Assembly (NCBI RefSeq): GCF_024713945.1 | Contig: NC_134681.1 | Coordinates: 930,001-994,000, forward strand | DNA from: Dermatophagoides farinae | Taxonomy: Eukaryota > Arthropoda > Arachnida > Sarcoptiformes > Pyroglyphidae | Length of the DNA: 64,000 nt | Reading direction: 5' to 3' | Shown: one piece after another, positions 41,101 through 53,753 of the stretch | Layout: the number at the start of each line of letters is the position of its first letter | Numbering within the stretch: position 1 is the stretch's first letter | Position numbers and translations under genes: made by a program | Notes under the pieces: model-generated | The model's input: the letters and a program-made list of their open reading frames with translations, nothing else | Told to the model about the DNA's origin: nothing | The model's database searches: none

Positions 41101-42712
41101 ACATGTCATATATTCAGAGAATACAATATTTTTCGATTTGTTTTTCTGTTTTCCAGTTTAATGATTTTTCATTCCATCAATTTTTCATCCCTCTATTTCT
41201 CTTCAAATCTCAAAAATGATAAATCTAGTCTTGTATTTGATACAATTCTTTTCGCCATTCTATCTATAGAATCATAAGCAAAAAAAAAAAAAAAAGAAAA
41301 AAAAATAAAAATAACAAAAATAAAACCAAAAACAAAACAAAGTTTCTATTTTTAGATACAATTCATTTTTGTTTTCATCTCATTCATTCATTCATTCATT
41401 TTATATATAAAATCATTATGTTTCATTCATATTTATTTATTAACCTCATATGAAAAATAAAATAAAAAACGGTTGAATACGCAAACAAACCAACGAAACA
41501 AGAAACAAAAATGAATATTGGTGAATATTTGAGTTAGTCAAATTTGTTTTTTTTTCTCAAATATTCTGTTGGATTACAAATACAAGTATAATGGTTCCAT
41601 GTACATTTGAATAGTAGTAATAGTAGTAGTAGATCCACACCCAAAAAATTCATTGAATTTCTGACCATCCCAGAATAGTTAATGGGGTGGGGGGGAAAAA
41701 AAGAAGAAAAAAAAATTTATTAGCAGTGTTTGATTCTGTAATGGATTTCGGAAATAAATTTTTCAAAAAAAAAAAATTTTTTTCATTATGAATGTTTGGA
41801 CATTTTAATCAAGTTGTAGCGGAGAAAAAAAAATAAACTTTCTGATTTTCATTTAATTTTTGTTGTTGTTGTTGTTGTCATTAATGTATCAATGTTGTTA
41901 TGAAATCTAAAGATTAATTCAAAAAAAAAAAGAAAAAGAATGAAAAAGAAATGAGAAGATTGAAAACAAAACAAGAATTATGGATAAAATTCTCAAGAAT
42001 TTATTCTTTCCATTAACCTGAACTTTGTACATTTTTTTCCACTTTAATCTGTGTTCATTTATTTTGTCTTTTGATTCATTATCATCATGATGATGATTAT
42101 GATGAACGTCGACCAGTTCCGGATGATTAATTTTTAATCCCTTTTTTCTACATTCTTTCGACATGGAGATTTATTTTTTTATTTTTTTTTCTCTGGCCTC
42201 TTTTGAAGACATAGAAAATGTGAAGGATTTAAATTTAATCTTTTCGATCGAAGCAACGAGAACTATTTATCTATCTATCTATCTATCTATCTGTAGTATG
42301 GAATCAGAAAAAAAAACTTTCTTTTCTTTTACCTAGAATTAGTCATTATCATCATCATCATCATCATCAAATGAATGGAATAAAATGATTTACAATTTCA
42401 AAATTCCACTTATACAATAAACACACACACACACACACATATATATACACATGCACACAAATGTATTTTTTTTTCTTTTTTATATCAAAAGTAAAAAACA
42501 TGGATTTCAATTAATGTTATTCAATGATTCTAATAATAGAATATTTCAAATGGAATAATTTTCCATGAATGATGAGAATAAAAATCATTTGGTCTCTTGA
42601 ATCATTTCATTTTTTTTATGGTGATTAACCATCACATTAAACAAAACAAGAGTTTTTATGCACTGTTTTTTTTTGTTGTTGTTGTTGCAACAATGATAAT
42701 TTAATCAAACAA

Positions 42713-42755
<43 letters not shown>

Positions 42756-45700
42756 TAAATATAGCTCAATATTTAGTTGAGTATTTACAATGGGTGTTGA
42801 TAGAATCATCTAAAAGATGATGAATATCTGAATATAAAAAAATTATTCCACTTTTTTCTTGGGGGATGGGGGGGAAAACAAAAATAATGTGCAAGTATTT
42901 AATGTTCCAGAAACGTTGAAGAGAATTTTCTCTTTTTTTTTCATTCATGTTCATGTACTATAAACTTGAATATATAAATAATGGCAAACAAAAAAAAAAA
43001 AAAACAAACAGACACATAATTGATGGAATGAAATTCTTTTCCATTGAATCAATTGGAAAATGTCATCAATACACACATAATGGCACACAATAAATAGATA
43101 GAAAAAAGAAAACGAAAACGAAAACGAAAAAAAAGTTGCAATTCTTAATTATAATTTGATCTTTTTCTATCATCAATTTGATGGGATTTTGATTCATGAC
43201 GTAAAAATGGATCGTCAAAATGTTGTAACAATGATGATGATGATGATGATGATGATTGATCCATCATTGGACATGTGAATGAATTCTGGTGAAAATCTCA
43301 TCGCAATTCTATTCATTCATCATAATGTTTTTCTATATGAGAATTTTTTCCGTTCCACTATTAGAATATGTTTCAAGTTTATTTATCAGTGTTTTTTTTT
43401 TTTTTTGGTGGTAAAATAGTCTATTCAATATAGATGTTTAGTATAAGTAATGTCATGGACATATATAGCTTATTATTATTATACAACAATAATATGATGT
43501 CTGCGTGTCTACGAAAGTAACCAAAAAAAAAAAAAAAAAGTAATCCATTATCATTCAAAGTGTTTGTGTATTGATCTTTCAATTTTTTTTCCCACTTGAA
43601 ATATCCATACATCCATTATGATAATCAAATATAATAGTTTGGTTGGCTGTATCGTTTTTTTTTTTTTTTTTTTTTGGTTTCGGTTTCGTCTTTATTCGAG
43701 CTTGTTATTTTATAATAATAATAATAACAAGAATTGGTGTTGGCTCGTCTATACCAAATTTTTTTTTTCGTAATATTCGCAATAACTTTATCAATATTGT
43801 TATTATTTGATTATATGGATTGGATTTTTATTTCCTATTCTATTGATATTCATGATGGAATGTATTCATGGCAAACAACAACAACAACTCCTCCTACATT
43901 TTCTCGATGATCTATTGGAATCAAAATGATTTTCATGACAAAAATCAATTAGCTCAATGATAATATTCCATAGAATTCAGTGATTTCATATTTTTTTTTT
44001 TTTTTTGATAATAATAAGTTAATTAATCCAAGGAAAAAAAACATGATCAAAACCAATAATAGACAGCGGAAAAAAACCGGTCATCCGGTCGTCATCAACG
44101 AGGGTGTGAACGATGATTATGAATATATATTAATCATAATGAGAACCAAAAGCAAAAAAAAATTAATGATATTATCACCGTATATTAATGAGATGAATCG
44201 AGTACTTCAAAAGAATAAATAAATCTAGATTAGACGCGTCTTATAGTCGCAATTTCAAGTTAATTATAAAACAAAATAATAGTAATGACATGTTCTGAAA
44301 CATGTTCTGAAATAACCGGAATCAATTTTTTTTCAATTCCGGTTTTTTTCATTGTAAATTTACCGGATTCTTTTTTTTCCTGTCGTCATTGTTCATATTG
44401 AATCAGCGAAATTTCAACAAATGTTGAGAACGGTTTTATTGTTTTAAAAATGTCATTGTGACATTTATGCACTTAATTTTCAATTACAGGCAAATTTGTT
44501 TCATGTTTTTGTTTTGTTTTGTTGTTTGTTTGTTTTTTTGCTTATCGCACTCTATTTGAAAGTTTCCATTATTCACAGTTAGCTTTCAATAATAGCATCG
44601 GTCCGTAACTTAACCACACACACACACACAATGCATATGTGAATTTTAGTTAGAAAATTGAGAATATAATACTGTGTATGTGTGTGTGTGTTAGTTTTTT
44701 TTTATTACCATCAACATCAAACATTTATCATCATAATGAAATTTCGTTTGTTTGCATTTCTATGTGATGGATCGCTGTTTGGCCATTTTGTTTTGACTAT
44801 AAAGGTGTTATTCACGATCTAATATTGGATGATCATGTTTGTGTGTGTGTGTGTGTGTGGGTGTATGATATTGATAATAATAAAATTACATTACAAACAA
44901 AAGAGGAAAAAAAACTATAGGGTTATATATAACATAAATGGCAGGTCAATAAATAAATAAAATTGGAACGAAAAAAAAAAATTACAATACCTATTTTTTC
45001 TGTTTGGCCAAAAAATAAAAAAAAAAAAAAAAAAATTCTCCACAAATGCCAACATAATAATAATGTTTTCACTTGATCGATTTTTTTCCGGTGTTTGTTT
45101 GTTTTTAATGCTATTATTCTCTGTTGTTATTGTTTTTTTTTTGTTCGTTTTGCCATCATAATAACCATCGATGATCATGATGATGAGCAAGATGAAAACA
45201 TAGTTTCTAAAGAATAAATAGATAAAGTTGTCCACTTTGTTGTGGTTTCCCAGAATTCAAAAAATGGCCGTCCATTTGTCTCCATAAGCTCTATAACTTG
45301 ATTATCATCAAGTTTTTTTTTTTTTTTTTTGGTTTTTTCCCATTATTTTTATTCAAATGTTAAATTTCATTTTCTAAACCAATAAATATTGATTGAATTG
45401 AATTGTTCGATTAAATTCCATTATCCAATTTAAACAAAATAAAGAGAGAGAGAGAAAGAAATTGTATGAATAAAATGAGTAAATTTAACTTGTAAAAAGT
45501 TTAAAGAAGATTGGCCATCATCATTTTTTTATGTTTGTTTTTTTTTCTTCTGGTTTTTTTTGTTTGTTTATCGATCAATCAATAGAATGTCCAAGTTCAG
45601 AAAATGGAATGGATCGTTTTGCTTGTCCAACGCGTGATGAATTGGGCCGATTTTTATGTATCGATGATCAACATATATGCGATGGCTATTTTGATTGTCC

Positions 45701-45897
45701 TCATGGTGAAGATGAAGAACGATTGAGTTGTATGTTTTATAAAAGTGTAAGTAATCAATAATTTTCATCCAAATGAACATAGAAATTCATTGCTTTCAAA
45801 TTATTTTCTCATTAATAAATTAATCAAACAGACAAAAGCACATTTGGATGTATTAGCCGATTATCTGCTGCAATGGGCTCGTCAACAGAATCTGTAA
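28480..45897 (+). CDS. large secreted LDL-receptor class A protein, Jelly belly-like
   Basis: Exons are 28480-29035, 29174-31111, 45586-45746 and 45832-45897; phases 1, 1 and 0 all close. This gives up to 906 residues. Starts at 28561 (just after a strong TTTCCGTTGCAG acceptor) or 28822 are plausible. The 28822 start places the hydrophobic MLNLMTIILFIITMTIITS as a true signal peptide, otherwise it is internal (about 115-133). The central region is Asn/Gln-rich with furin-like RRRR and WRRR sites. The last exons carry one LDLa module with six Cys (FACPTRDELGRFLCIDDQ, then DCPHGEDEERLSC) and a conserved-looking tail FYKSTKAHLDVLADYLLQW. This architecture resembles insect Jelly belly, an ALK receptor ligand; the family name is inference. 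The third intron would be 14.5 kb, far longer than any other here, so additional exons inside it are possible. Confidence 0.75.
31482..31518. repeat. (CA)n microsatellite
   Basis: Uninterrupted CA dinucleotides for about 37 bp inside the long intron. Confidence 0.95.
37700..38300 (+). mobile_element. degenerate Ty3/gypsy-like reverse transcriptase fragment
   Basis: Fragments of a retrotransposon reverse transcriptase appear in sequence order but in shifting frames. TIDLKTAYYWQIS occurs near 37839, EYKRMPFGLINAPATYQRF at 37921, and the catalytic-loop equivalent VYFDNILE at 38003, where the second Asp of the usual YxDD is Asn. A segment like INQNKCVFIKEKMKFL lies near 38095. At least three frame changes and several stops separate them, so it is dead. 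I see no LTRs, primer-binding site, integrase or gag around it. These motifs are characteristic of Ty3/gypsy polymerase fingers and palm. It lies inside the giant intron in the sense orientation. Confidence 0.75.
42716..42754. repeat. (GT)n microsatellite
   Basis: Pure GT dinucleotide run of about 39 bp in the long intron. Confidence 0.95.
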
Positions 45898-46691
45898 TTT
45901 TTTTTCATATTTTTCATTCTTATCATTTTCAGTTATTTTAAACAACATTGATCATAGTGAACAATACTTTAAATTCTTATTTTGTCTTTTTCTTTTCATT
46001 GATTTAGTTGAACAGAATTTGATCACCAAAAAAAAAAAAAAAAAAAAATGAAAAATAAAACACTTTGATTTTGATTTGATTCATTTACAAACATTATCAT
46101 CATCACCATCATCATCATCATCATCATCATCATTCCATAATCATGATCTGGATGGAAGTGGCCATTCGTTTCTTTTTCCTACCGTTTTCTTCTAATTCAT
46201 CATTTATTTTCCTGGTTTTGGTTTTTGTTTATCCAAAATGAATTCAAAAAATAAAAAATTCCAAATTCAAATCTTATCACATACACATTCTGATGATATA
46301 ATTCTGATAAGATTCATTGTGACACTAAATCACCAATAACTTCCCGAGAATCCTATTTGTTTTCCTTTTGTTTTGTAATCATAAAACCAATCTATCTTTC
46401 CATCCACGCACACGCACACGCACACACACACGCACACACACACACACAAACACAAACTATTAAAAATATTGATCAACAAAAATTTTATTCAATCAATTAC
46501 CATCCATAAAAAGATGAACGTACAAAAAAATTCAAATTTATCTCAAATTCGATACAAAAACCTTATTGTTTGTTTGTTTGGTCGTTAGTTTTTTTTTATT
46601 ATTGCAGTGAATAAACACTTTATATTGAACTTGAGAAAATTGATATTAATTTCTAGATTTTTCCCATCATCATTGTCGTCGTCGTTTTCAA

Positions 46692-46695
46692 ACAC

Positions 46696-46752
<57 letters not shown>
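46692..46752. repeat. (CA)n microsatellite
   Basis: CA dinucleotide run of about 60 bp with a single CG interruption near its start. Confidence 0.96.
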
Positions 46753-46756
<4 letters not shown>

Positions 46757-48061
46757 AATAGAGACAAAGTTTATTTATTATAACATTATTTTTTATATGA
46801 TCAAAATGTGAAACCGAACCAAAATAATCAAAAAAAAAAAAAAAAAAAACCAGGAAAAACAAACGTTCTTGTCAATTTTATTTCTTTTCACTTCAAATAA
46901 GACACAAGATCTTACCTTTATCTGTATATGCTTTTATGTGTGTGTGCACCGGTAATTTCAATTTTCCAAAAAAAACCAGTTCAATCCTTTATTTAATTAA
47001 TGATAACCAATTCAAGTACCCGGATTTATGGTTAAATCATTTATTGATCTTCATTTTATCTTCATTGATTTTCTTTCCATCATTAAAACAAAACCAATTT
47101 AATAAATTCTAAGAAATGAAATAAATTAGTGTAAACAAACAAACAAAAAAAAAAATAATAAAAATAAAAATAAAAAAAACACTTCCAACTGAACAACATT
47201 CTTACATAGAATATATTTTTTTATTACTTTAATCTTCTTTTTTCTCTTTTTATCCACAACAACAACAATATCACACCCATCATAATCAATTGACAATCGA
47301 AAATCCTTGAATATTACCACCACACACACACACACACCCACACAAGCACACACCAATTTCATTCATCGATAATAAATAAATAAACACTCATTTTATGAAA
47401 TTTGATGTGTATATTGTATCATCCACACACACACACACACCCATAAACACACATACACACACACTCACTTACACATTGACACACCCGCAAACAAATATAT
47501 GGACTAAAAAAATAACTTTTATCATCTTCAAAAAATTATCAATCATAATTCAATAAATTTTGACAACAACAACAAAAAAAATTTCCAAAATTCAATTTTT
47601 TTTCCATCTTTGTTTTTCAAACCTGATTCTGATTCTATTATTCTATACCATTATATTATATATTATATTCATGATTAAACAATTTTTGTTTTTGTTTGTT
47701 CATGGTTTTTGTTTTCCAATTTCATTTTGTTTTTTTTTCTAATATTTCTGTTTGATTGTATTTTCTTTTTTGTTCCACTGTATGTGTGTTTGTGCGTGTG
47801 TGTATTACTAATAAATAAAGAAGATGAAATAAAAAACAATTTGACTTGAAACTTTGACATTATTTTCTGTTGTTGTTGTTTTTGTTGTTGTTATTCGTGT
47901 CGGTGTCAGTGTTGGTGTTGTTTATATATATATATATTTTGGGTTGATTTTTTTTTCCAATTCAATTTTTCACATCATCATCATCATCATAAACATCATT
48001 GTCATCAATTTATTTGATAACTTTTGGATGGCAAACAAACATTATTTTTATACATCAGAAA

Positions 48062-48990
48062 TAATACAATACATTCTACAACAAAATTAGCTCGTTTTCT
48101 CCTGTTTTTTTTTTCATTGAAACTAAACAAAACTAAATTGTGTAAACAAGAACAACAACAACAACAACAACAACAAAAAAAAGTGGCAGAGAAATTGCTC
48201 TACATACAGCACTCGTACAGGCATTTAATTTGGTTCAACTTTTTTTTTATTTTTTATTTTCAATTCACAATGGTGCGTGTGTGTTTGAATTTCCAATTTT
48301 ATTTTTTTATTATCGTTTCCAAGTTGCAAAATTCTATTTGTTTGTTTGATTGTTTGATTCAATCATATATATTCGCACTTTTATCGTACAGATAAACAAC
48401 AACATCGTTAAAGAATTTTTTTTTTGAATCAAATTTCTTATATATATAAAATAATGGTAGAAAGTTGAATTTTTGTTTTGAAAGATTGTCTGTATGTCGG
48501 TTTTTTTTGTTATCTTCAAACTTTTCTAGAATGTCAATGTTGACGTTTAGTCACCGATATTGTAAATCAGTGAACGTTCATCATATGTAAATCGACATGC
48601 GCCTGTCTGTGGCTACAAATATATAAAGAACTAGCTCGATTAACCATGCGGTTTATATACAGCTTGTAATTTTGGTGTGATCTTCTCTTCTCTCTTTCTT
48701 ATCATCTTTGTAAATATAATACAATACAAAATCTACAACAAATTTCTGTAAACTGATTTTTTTCCAGCAAGTAAAAAAAAATGTATTTTCATTTGATGCG
48801 GGGAAGCCCTGAAATTCCTTTTTTTTAAATGCATCTATTTGATGAGCTACTACATGTGTGTTGTGTTGTGTTTCTTTGAACCAAAAAAAAACTAAATTGT
48901 GTAAACAAGAAAATTCTATTTTTAACAACAAAGGTTTTTTTCAACAACAACAAATACCGCTTTGGTGGCAGAACTATTTAAAAGTTGTCA
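48062..48990 (+). repeat. diverged local tandem duplication
   Basis: Two blocks share ordered short matches. TAATACAATAC...CTACAACAAA occurs at 48062 and about 48717. The 22-mer AACTAAATTGTGTAAACAAGAA occurs exactly at 48131-48152 and 48890-48911. GTGGCAGA follows at 48183 and 48965. The matches are too ordered and too complex to be microsatellite noise, but the spacers differ in length, so the duplication is old or indel-rich. Confidence 0.55.
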
Positions 48991-49674
48991 TGTGCATACG
49001 TGATTTTCATTTTGTGTGCCTTTTTGAGTATGTATTTGATGATGAAATCTTGCCTGAAGACTGCATTTATTGGAATGATTTGTTCTGTGTTTTTGTTTTC
49101 ATGATTTTTATCTACTCATCGCTTATTAAGTTATTCCGGTTATTATCCTGATTTCAGCTTTTTTTCATTTAAAATAAAGAAAATGGAGCATTTGGTTGCA
49201 AAAGCCACAGCGGTCGACGATTCAATGTTTTCATGCGATGAACCCAAAAGGTTATCCTATTTTATGGATCGATTATCATGTTCAATCGCAATATTGAACC
49301 ACAATGGTGGTTGTGCTCAATGAATGCGTCCATTCCACGCAGCATTGAAGCTCGAATATTTTATTTATGATTTAATTAAAAATCATTTCCTACCATTTAA
49401 ATTGGTTCGTGGACGATTTCCTGTCGTATTGGCTAAATTTGCTCTTTGTTTAATTAATGTTTTAAGGGAAATTCGATGATTAAGTGTGTACCTTCCTACA
49501 CCAGCTGTTATCATATATATGGAATGACTTTTATGTGGCTTTTTCTGCAAAAATCCTAATAATCTGAAGACATGATTTAAAAAACAACAATGACCAAACG
49601 TATACCAAAAATATCGTATTTCTTCAACATTTTTTTGCAATCAATTATTTCGGTGTACGCAAATTTTTATATAA
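48982..49674 (+). pseudogene. coding-like relic interrupted only by TGA codons
   Basis: The frame starting at 48982 runs 230 codons to TAA at 49672 with six TGA codons (49102, 49321, 49477, 49525, 49573, 49591) and no TAA or TAG. That is unexpected in such AT-rich DNA, and the frame contains no TGG. The translation has protein-like composition, including hydrophobic segments upstream of 49102 and the stretch LKLEYFIYDLIKNHFLPFKL near 49345-49405. Spacing of LSYF, LEY, a GR..........K-type segment and TPA weakly recalls the peroxin PEX16, but I do not claim that identity. There is no start codon context, splice model or intact end, so it is most likely a decayed gene or captured fragment. Chance remains possible. 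Confidence 0.4.
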
Positions 49675-52600
49675 AAAATAACCCTGGTAGCAACACGCCG
49701 TGCATAGATAAATTTAAAATTGTTGTTCTTGACCTGCGGGTATCCAGATTGTTTTGGATTGATACCTTTACTGATCAGCCGCCACACCTTATCCATTATA
49801 TTTTTGCCTACAATACCGAGCTGTCTTTATTATTATTTCTATATCGATTGTGATTGTGCATCTGTTCATCAAATAAACAACAGTCAATGATTTCCGCGCA
49901 ATTTTTTTTGTTGTTGTTACCCATTATTCCGGTTAATAATTTCAATATCTATTTGTAGATATTTTGTTTTCCTGGTTTTTCACCATAATCAATCAAAATG
50001 GATAAAATTTTTATTTATTAACAATTTCTTGAGAATTTATAGCCATTTTATTCCGAATCAAATGATAATAACAATTAGCATCATAAATTGTCTTTTTAAA
50101 AAAAAAATTCTTCAAACAATAAAAAAATGATGATTAAAACATTCAAAATATAATTGGCATAACAAAAAAAAAAATCTTACAAAATCATCCATTTTATCCG
50201 TACATCAAATTCTTTTGTACTTTTGATTTTGTTTCCAGCAAAAAAAAAAAAAAAATGATGTGAATATTCTAAATCTATTATCAGCCTTTAAATTCCTTTC
50301 TTATTACACTTGAAATGCGATTATTATTGGAACGATTAAAACTTCTTAAAACATTTCCATTGACGTTGATGTTTCTTTTTTTTCGCCAAAAAAAAAATTG
50401 CGATTTTTTTTCATTTTAAAATCCATTCTTGAAATTTTAAGCACTTGTTCATTTCACTTATTGACGACAAACTGTTAATGTGTATTTTTATTTTCCATTC
50501 ACAATAATCAATTTCAACGTTCTTTTTTTCCAAATTCCATCGTGAAGCGATTGTTCGGTTAATGACCGCTTTGGATGCAACAAAATGTTGATTGAATTTT
50601 CCTATTTAAAATCAATAAATAAAAAAAAACATTAATTTTTATACTACCGATCGATGGCACCACTAGCAGTGAAGATTCTTGATTTTTTTTTCTCTTTAAC
50701 CTTGACAACTATGATGATGATGATGATGATGATGATCTGAGATTTTGATAAATTAATTTTCTTGAATGCATGGTTTTTGTGTTTGGTTTCTCGATAAATT
50801 TTTCTTTATTCAAGCTTGACTCATCATCATCATCATACACGAAAAAAATAGTCATGTGGATGCAATATACAAATGAGAATGACAAATACATACAATTACA
50901 GAAACAAACACACAAACATACACACACAGAGAGAAAGAGAGAGAGAGAGAGAAACATATGACAAAAATGTCAATCAAATTCTGTGTAGAAACAAAAAAAT
51001 AAAACAGAATCTCGATTGATTTAAAGAAAATAAAAGAAAAAAATACTATGTATCCATTGTGATCTAAGAGCGCTTGCATCCATATTATACACACATTCTC
51101 ATCTTGATCTCTATCTCTCTCTCTATTTCTTTTTCTTGTTTGGATTTTAAATCAAGAAAAAAAAACTATGAAAAGAATGAGAAATTGTTAAAATATTTTT
51201 TTTGTATTCAATCTAAATTTTCTCTTTCTATATACTTTTCTAATGTTAAATTATTCAACAACTAACCAACCAACCAAACGAACAGAATATTCAACAAGAA
51301 CGAATGATTCATTTATTTTTTTTTGCTGTTAGTCATGCTAAAGGCAACAAGAATCTAATAATTTTTTTTCAGTATTCTACGACATCATCACATAGTTTTT
51401 AGTAACACTGTTTTTCCGTTGCACGTCCGAATGTAATTTTTTTTTATTTTTATTATTTTGTTAATTACATTTACAACAATCATTGGATTCAAATGATTGC
51501 CGAAATCCAAAACACTTGTATATTGTATAACATTGTAACTGTATCATTATCACTTGTAATGGGAATTGTTATTTACTTTAAATGAGAGAGAGAGAGAGAG
51601 AAAAAAAACAACAACAACAACAACAACAAATGAAATATCTTTTTTTTGAAAGTTTTGATTTGTTTAAAAAAATCATCATTAGCATTTAGAATAGAATTAC
51701 AATGAATGCACGGAATTATTACAATTTTTATTTCCGATGTTCATATCAACGAGTAGGAACGCCAAAAAAAAATCTTCATCATCAACAATCCACCAAAAAA
51801 AAAACCGGTCAAAATTATCTTTCGTGTGTTTAATCCTATTTTGTTTTGTTCATTTATGCAATAAATAACTTTCTCAAACAACTTTCTTATTTTATTATTT
51901 TGAAACTTGAATAATTCAAAAGTTTTTCTTCTTTTTTTTTACTGATTCCGTTGCACTCACACACACACACACACAAACACACACAAACACACACCTACCT
52001 TGTTTTCAGACATAATTTATTCATTCATATAGACACTAAGATATGAGAAATGAAAAAAAAATGAATATATCGGGAAATTAAGATTGTAGTGAGAAAAACA
52101 CAATTGGCTCAAAATGAAATTCATTCCATCCATCATCATCATCATCATTCCGGTGTCTAAAAATTGATTGAAACATTTGAACTTTGTTGTTGTTGTTGTT
52201 TGTTTTTTCTTTGAAATTTTGTAACAAAATGGACATTTTGGTGATTGAATGAATGAATGAATGAATAATTCAAATCATTCATTCGAATATTCATTCTGAT
52301 CTTATCTTTTTTTCAATCAGATTCTATGGATTGAAATGTAATGATACATTATAGAATATTTTTTTTTCTCATTCTGGCCTGGTTCTTAAAAAAAAGAACT
52401 ATTCACAAACACATCTTTTTTTTTGATGGTGGTGGTGGTGGTGGTAGTGGTCCTCCCGTTGAAAATTTATTTAATAGCAAGATTTTATTTATTTATTTAT
52501 TTTTTGTTTATTTAAATATTTCAGATCATCAACATCAACAGCAGCAGCAGCACCACCACCAGCACCAGCACAGAAACAGAATTAAGAGCTGTCATTTTAG

Positions 52601-53753
52601 AAAAGAATTTTTCAAAATAAAGTGAAAAAAAAACTTAAACTCAGACATTGCGATATTAAAACACACACATACAGACGACTGATGGCGACGAACCAAATAA
52701 ATGTATGTTGCCAATCAATGATTCAACCAAATACATAGAGAGAGAAAGTAATAAGTTTTTTTCTGCTTCATAATAGATGCTGATGATATACAGCACTGAA
52801 AATATACACTACAAACATTGGTGATGATAATCGATAATGATCGATAATGATGATAAACAAAGATAAAATACAATACAAACAACAATAATAATGATGATGA
52901 TTAGACTAGTTGACCATATGCATGAGAATGTGACAAATTTTTCAAAGAATTTTTTTTGATAATGTCCAAAGATAAACATGATCTGAATTCTTTGATGTAG
53001 ATGCCAAGTTTTTTTTTCAGTACATCAACCGTAAATGAATTGAATGGCGCCACGAGAGAGAGAGAGAGAGAGAGAGAGGGATATATAGATGTGATCAACA
53101 TATACGAAACAACAAAACAAAACTAAACAAAAAAAAAATTTCATTCATTTTATTCAATTTGAATTTTTCATCATTTCATTCCCATTGATACAAACTTTAG
53201 CCAGACAAGGCGAATGATTCATTTCTGGTTTCACAATTCAAACTTGAATAAATTTATCTTATTGGATTAGTCAGAATCATCATCATCATCATAAACTTTA
53301 TGTGTTATAATTATTTTAAAGTAAAAGTAAAAAAAACAAACAAACAAACCCACAGACACATCGAATTTTTTTCTTTGAAATCAATCAATCCGTTGGATTT
53401 GATCGGAATTCAATCTGATTCGATCACATAACCATAAATGATTTCTCATCGATACATCTCATTTATTGTCGTTGTTGTTGTTGTTGTTGTTGCTGCTGCT
53501 GTTGTTGATGTCATTCCTCCTCCCAATTCACAGCATTGGTATCAAATTCTTTTTTTCACTTTAATTTTGTTTGAAAATTTTGTTTTTATAAGCAAAAAAA
53601 CCGTTTTTTCTCTTTCTCTCTGTCTGCTCGTCTACAGAATGTCATTTTGATTATAAATTTCACAATTCATTTCCATTTTATGATTCTACTTTTTATTTTT
53701 TTTCCAGAAGAAACAGTTTATCACGAATAAATTTATATATTAACAATTTTCAA

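Larger units (their letters stand above)
31112..45585 (+). other. 14.5-kb intron of the LDLa-protein gene
   Basis: Bounded by a GGTAAGT donor at 31112 and an AATAG acceptor ending at 45585, both phase 1. The content is almost entirely low-complexity: CA tracts (31482-31518, 35095-35117, 38793-38816, 42421-42440), a GT tract (42716-42754), CT tracts and A/T homopolymers. A gypsy-like relic sits near 37.7-38.3 kb. I found no convincing coding exon inside. A nested non-coding RNA or enhancers cannot be judged by eye. Confidence 0.6.
45898..53753. other. gene-poor region downstream of the LDLa-protein gene
   Basis: Contains the 3' UTR of the LDLa gene (AATAAA at 46054-46059 after an A run), CA/GT tracts, CAA/CAT runs, a diverged duplicated block (48.06-48.99 kb) and a coding-like relic (48.98-49.67 kb). 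Short Gln/His-type frames near 52525-52570 follow a splice-acceptor-like TTTCAG and might be a non-coding exon of the next gene. No intact gene is supported. Confidence 0.5.

Noticed and set aside
43980-44222. 80-codon plus-strand frame
   Set aside because: It begins with a poly-T-encoded Phe run and is Lys/Asn-rich; no splice context or motif was found.
49383-49640. Minus-strand 85-codon frame
   Set aside because: It is the antisense shadow of the plus-strand TGA-interrupted frame and has less protein-like composition.
52341-52625. Gly- and Gln/His-rich frame before the four-pass protein gene
   Set aside because: It is encoded by GGT and CAG/CAC repeats. It may be part of a non-coding exon, but protein coding cannot be supported.
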